Source of the DNA: Aquificaceae bacterium
Lineage (GTDB): Bacteria > Aquificota > Aquificia > Aquificales > Aquificaceae
Reading direction: 5' to 3'
NCBI GenBank assembly: GCA_015492115.1
Contig: WGFS01000122.1
Location: 1 to 8,886, forward strand
DNA: 8,886 nt
Shown: in pieces, positions 5,938-8,886 of the stretch
How positions within the stretch are numbered: position 1 is the stretch's first letter
How the letters are laid out: each line of letters opens with the position of its first letter
Position numbers and translations under genes: made by a program
Notes under the pieces: generated by a model
Database searches by the model: none
What the model was told of the DNA's origin: nothing
What the model saw: only the letters and a program-made list of their open reading frames with translations

Positions 5938-6987
5938 ATGAAGTTCATAACAGACTACACCCTTGAGGAGCTTCAGAGAGAGCTGGAAATCCTCGGTCTT
6001 GAGAGGTACAGGGCAAGGCAGGTTCTCAGCTGGACTTACAGGAAGAATACCACCGATTTCTCGTTGATGACAGACCTTTCAAAGGGACACAGAACTCTTT
6101 TGAAGGAGCACTTCTCCTTCCATCCTCTTGAGATAGTTGAAAGGGTCTCCTCACCCTCCGCAACAAAGTATCTCTTCCGAACCCTGGACGGACACGTTCT
6201 TGAAACTGTCCTCATAAAGGAGAGGGACCACCTGACCCTCTGTGTCTCTTCCCAGATAGGGTGTGCGGTGGGGTGCACATTCTGTGCTACAGCCCTTGAT
6301 GGACTCAAGAGGAACCTGACCACCTCGGAGATAATTGACCAGTTCCTCCAAGTTCAGCAGGATACGGAGGAGAGGATAAGGAACGTTGTCTTCATGGGGA
6401 TGGGGGAACCCCTGGCAAACTACGAGAACGTCAGGAAGGCGACCCAGATAATGGTTTCTCCATGGGGACTTGACCTGTCCAAGAGGCGTGTGACCATATC
6501 AACGAGCGGGCTCGTGGCACAGCTCAGAAGGATGGCTGAAGACCCTGTTATGAGGGAGATCAACCTCGCGGTATCTCTGAACTCTCCCACACAGGCTGGA
6601 AGGGAAAAGCTCATGCCCCTCACGAAGACGAACGAGCTTGAGGAGCTCATGGAGGTGCTCAGGAGTTACCCCCTGCCCAAGTACAGGAGGATAACCCTTG
6701 AGTACGTCCTTATAAAGGACGTGAACGACTCGGAGGAGGACGCGAGGAGACTGGTGAGATTGATAGGTAGGTACAGGAAGAGGTTCAAGGTAAACCTGAT
6801 ACCCTTCAACCCCGACCCAAACCTGCCCTACGAGAGACCGGAATTAAAGGCTGTTCTCAACTTCCAGAGGATTCTCTGGGAGAACAACATATCCACCTTC
6901 GTGAGGTTCAGCAAGGGTGCTGAGGTGTTCGGTGCGTGCGGTCAGCTCAGGGCGAGGAGGGAATATGTTAAAATCACAGACCTATGA
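5938..6987 (+). CDS. rlmN: Dual-specificity 23S rRNA/tRNA adenine-C2 methyltransferase RlmN
   Basis: RlmN is a radical-SAM enzyme that methylates C2 of A2503 in 23S rRNA and A37 in some tRNAs (E. coli numbering), using a methylated cysteine as carrier. The 349 residues fit the family. The cluster motif CAVGCTFC gives C109, C113 and C116. The two catalytic cysteines are also present: C102 in TLCVSSQIGC (100-109) and C334 in FGACGQLR (331-338). GMGEPL (154-159) is the SAM-binding GGE-type motif. The N-terminal accessory domain (about 1-90) is intact, and this full set separates it from Cfr resistance enzymes only by similarity overall, not by these motifs. No ribosome site precedes the ATG at 5938, nine bases after rpoZ. 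Its TGA overlaps the lepB ATG as ATGA. The neighbourhood of housekeeping genes supports RlmN over Cfr. Confidence 0.95.
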   Translation: MKFITDYTLEELQRELEILGLERYRARQVLSWTYRKNTTDFSLMTDLSKGHRTLLKEHFSFHPLEIVERVSSPSATKYLFRTLDGHVLETVLIKERDHLTLCVSSQIGCAVGCTFCATALDGLKRNLTTSEIIDQFLQVQQDTEERIRNVVFMGMGEPLANYENVRKATQIMVSPWGLDLSKRRVTISTSGLVAQLRRMAEDPVMREINLAVSLNSPTQAGREKLMPLTKTNELEELMEVLRSYPLPKYRRITLEYVLIKDVNDSEEDARRLVRLIGRYRKRFKVNLIPFNPDPNLPYERPELKAVLNFQRILWENNISTFVRFSKGAEVFGACGQLRARREYVKITDL

Positions 6988-7751
6988 AAAGTGCTTCCCG
7001 TTGGTTCGGTGAGTTCGCCATAATAGTGATCGCTGTTCTACTTATCAGGGCTACGCTGGTTCAGGCTTTCAACATACCTTCAGCGTCCATGCAACCCACA
7101 CTGCTCATCGGAGACTTCATCCTCGTCAACAAGCTCGTTTACAACCTCTCAGAGCCGAGGAGGGGCGATATAGTTGTCTTCAAGTATCCCGTTAATCCGA
7201 GCTTAGACTACATAAAGAGGGTCATAGCCGGTCCGGGAGACCTGGTTGAGTTTGAGGAGTTCTACGATCCGAAGGCTGAGATGAGGGTTTACAGGGTAAG
7301 GGTGAACGGGAAGGAGTATCCCCTGAAGTACATAACTCTGAGGAACTTCAATGGACACTTTTACTACGAGTTTGAGGAGAGCATAAATGTGGATGGGAAG
7401 ATAGTGAAGCATAGGGTGTGGTACTCAACCTATCCTCTCAAGGTAGCGGGTCTCGTATCTTACAACGGTGAGGAATGTCTTCAGCAGAAGGGCAACCTCT
7501 GCGTAAAGTTCCGCGTCCCCGAGGGACATTACTTTGTTATGGGAGACAACAGGGACAACAGTGAGGACAGCAGGTTCTGGGGCTTCGTTCCCCGTGAGAA
7601 CGTTATCGGCAAGGCCTTCGTAATATACTTCTCCGGGAAGGTTCCCCCTCTAACTCCCGAGGACGTAAATCTGTTCACGGGCTTTCGCCAGCTCTTCCTT
7701 GCCCTCCTTCATCCACGTGTTGAACGTATAGGGCATTTCTTTATCTATTAG
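6984..7751 (+). CDS. lepB: Signal peptidase I
   Basis: LepB removes signal peptides from proteins exported by Sec or Tat, such as the FlgA precursor in this window. The 255 residues include one N-terminal membrane segment (about 10-27), after which the enzyme lies in the periplasm. The catalytic Ser35 is in IPSASMQPT (31-39) and the general base Lys78 in YIKRVIAGPGD (76-86). The conserved GDNRDNSEDSR stands at 187-197. A middle insertion (about 90-170) is of the Gram-negative type. It contains C165 and C173, a close pair just before the final conserved box, resembling the disulfide of the E. coli enzyme. The ATG overlaps the rlmN stop as ATGA and lacks a ribosome site, implying coupled translation. 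The gene ends the operon and its TAG overlaps the TAA of the convergent gene by shared bases. Confidence 0.96.
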   Translation: MKSASRWFGEFAIIVIAVLLIRATLVQAFNIPSASMQPTLLIGDFILVNKLVYNLSEPRRGDIVVFKYPVNPSLDYIKRVIAGPGDLVEFEEFYDPKAEMRVYRVRVNGKEYPLKYITLRNFNGHFYYEFEESINVDGKIVKHRVWYSTYPLKVAGLVSYNGEECLQQKGNLCVKFRVPEGHYFVMGDNRDNSEDSRFWGFVPRENVIGKAFVIYFSGKVPPLTPEDVNLFTGFRQLFLALLHPRVERIGHFFIY

Positions 7752-8886
7752 AAGGGGTTTATAAAGATATCGTTCTTATCCAGCCTTGAGAGCACCCCAA
7801 CTATGGTTGAGGGTCTTATCCCCGGCACGAGCATAAGGGCGTTGAGGAGCAGTTCTACGGTGAATGGGGGATCAACGTAAAGGTCTGTGACAACACCAGC
7901 CTCAACGGTGGCGAACCTCCCGAGCTCCTCTATAAACTTGTCAGCGACACTCTTCTCCTCACTGTCCATGACGAAGGATACCACCTCGTTCATTATGTCC
8001 AGAGCCTTTCCCCTGCTGGTTACGCTTGCGAAGTCCATTCCTGCCTTAATTCCGAAGAGCCTCTCTCTGACATCTTCAAAGTTATCGTAGGACAGTCCGT
8101 ACCTGGGGAGGACGCTCCTGACCCTAACATCGTTGAACCTTGACAGGAGGGAGTTAAGTACTCCACCCGATGGCATGAATACCCTGTGATAGAGCCTCAC
8201 ATCCTCAGCCCTGTCCTTGGACTGCTCGTTGAAGAAGGAGCTGAAAAGCTCAGGTGTGAAGAGATAACCTGTATCCTCCTCGTACAGGCAGAAACCTCCA
8301 AGGGATGGAGAGAAGTTCACAGGTATGAACCTGAGCCTGTGCCCTGTAGCTATGGTTACAGAGTAAGAGGGAAAGTCCCCAAAGGTTCTTATCCTGCCCG
8401 ACTTACACCCCGATTCTGACAGCTCCCTCTTCACGGAGTAATCGGTTATGAACCTCGTGTTGAACTTCTGTTCGGAGAGTATGAAGCTGTTGTATATGCT
8501 TGAGAGTTCCCCCGTTAGCAGGATGACCGCGTCCAGCTCCTCAAGGTTGAAGAGAGTGTCCTCCACAAGGTTTCTAACACCGCTCCACTCGTCAAGGGAG
8601 CCTATGTTTATGAGGAACGCTACCCTCTTGCCCTTACCTTCATAGACCCTGAGGTACACGTTCTTCAGAAGGACAGGTATGGTTGAGAACTTGGACACCC
8701 TGTATATACCCTCGTCAACCTCCTCAACTGGTTTTACCTCTTCAAGAACCCTCTCTCCTGCGGTAACTATAGCCTGAACCGGCTTCGCCCTTTCCAAGAG
8801 GGTCTTCACGAAATCGTGGGTATCTCCAAACTTCTGTTCAAGCTTAATTCTGTCAAAGTCCTTTACCCTTACCTTTACCTCCTCAC
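7748..8886 (-). CDS. ODP/flavodiiron-like metallo-beta-lactamase-fold protein, metal ligands apparently lost (5' end beyond window)
   Basis: I do not recognise a named gene. The reading frame stays open to the right edge, so the N-terminus is missing; a GTG at 8809 is in frame but has no ribosome site, and coding-like sequence continues upstream of it (KVRVKDFDRIKLEQKFG). Counting from that GTG, the layout follows the oxygen-binding diiron (ODP) branch of the metallo-beta-lactamase fold. It has VILLTGELSSIYN (95-107) where an H-x-[HED]-x-D-type motif is expected, FIPVNFSPSLGGF (161-173) where the HxPG-type turn is expected, and LFTPELF (183-189) for the LFSxDxF strand. It ends with YHRVFMPSGGVL (207-218) and VLPRYG (233-238) in place of PQHG. 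The ligand His/Asp positions appear replaced. About 100 C-terminal residues, mixed helical and ending DKNDIFINPF, are unassigned. Fold call is moderate; function unknown, perhaps structural or sensory. Confidence 0.6.
   Translation of the reverse strand, partial: EEVKVRVKDFDRIKLEQKFGDTHDFVKTLLERAKPVQAIVTAGERVLEEVKPVEEVDEGIYRVSKFSTIPVLLKNVYLRVYEGKGKRVAFLINIGSLDEWSGVRNLVEDTLFNLEELDAVILLTGELSSIYNSFILSEQKFNTRFITDYSVKRELSESGCKSGRIRTFGDFPSYSVTIATGHRLRFIPVNFSPSLGGFCLYEEDTGYLFTPELFSSFFNEQSKDRAEDVRLYHRVFMPSGGVLNSLLSRFNDVRVRSVLPRYGLSYDNFEDVRERLFGIKAGMDFASVTSRGKALDIMNEVVSFVMDSEEKSVADKFIEELGRFATVEAGVVTDLYVDPPFTVELLLNALMLVPGIRPSTIVGVLSRLDKNDIFINPF

Noticed and set aside
8866..8886. A ribosome-site-like AGGAGGT with purine-rich repeats at the right edge, suggesting the ODP-like gene starts in the window.
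   Set aside because: No in-frame ATG, GTG or TTG follows at usable distance, and the frame stays open and protein-like to the edge, so these are more likely Lys-Val-Arg codons within the gene.

Overview
The window looks like a chromosomal segment from a thermophilic, chemolithotrophic bacterium of the Aquificales, most likely Aquificaceae. This is an inference from the style of the proteins, from heavy use of AGG/AGA for Arg and ATA for Ile, from tightly packed and overlapping genes, and from mixing energy, flagellar and information genes without long spacers. Base composition is near half G+C by eye. No mobile element, CRISPR array, tRNA or rRNA is visible, and no stretch longer than about 100 bases lacks a gene.

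Left part, minus strand. A flagellar pair, flgG then flgA (distal-rod protein and P-ring chaperone), runs leftward from 3308 to 1871. A 97-base AT-rich gap follows, then a respiratory pair: a Rieske iron-sulfur protein and cytochrome b of a bc-type quinol oxidase. Cytochrome b is cut by the left edge after 405 codons; it does not show up as a large closed reading frame only because its stop lies outside.

Right part, plus strand. A compact operon runs from about 3373 to 7751: an MsbA-like ABC exporter, guanylate kinase (gmk), RNA polymerase omega subunit (rpoZ), 23S rRNA/tRNA adenine-C2 methyltransferase (rlmN) and signal peptidase I (lepB). Gaps or overlaps are 14, -17, 9 and -4 bases. The stop of lepB overlaps the stop of a convergent minus-strand gene that fills the right end. 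That gene encodes a flavodiiron/ODP-like metallo-beta-lactamase-fold protein that seems to have lost its metal ligands; its N-terminus lies beyond the window.

The most informative non-coding piece is the 64-base divergent region 3309-3372. On the minus strand it holds a near-consensus sigma-28 (FliA) promoter with the exact 11-base spacer, placed 24 bases before the flgG start. On the plus strand a perfect TATAAT lies on top of the sigma-28 -35 element, just ahead of the exporter start. I found no convincing new multi-gene system. The best leads are this overlapping divergent promoter and the metal-site-less ODP-like protein.
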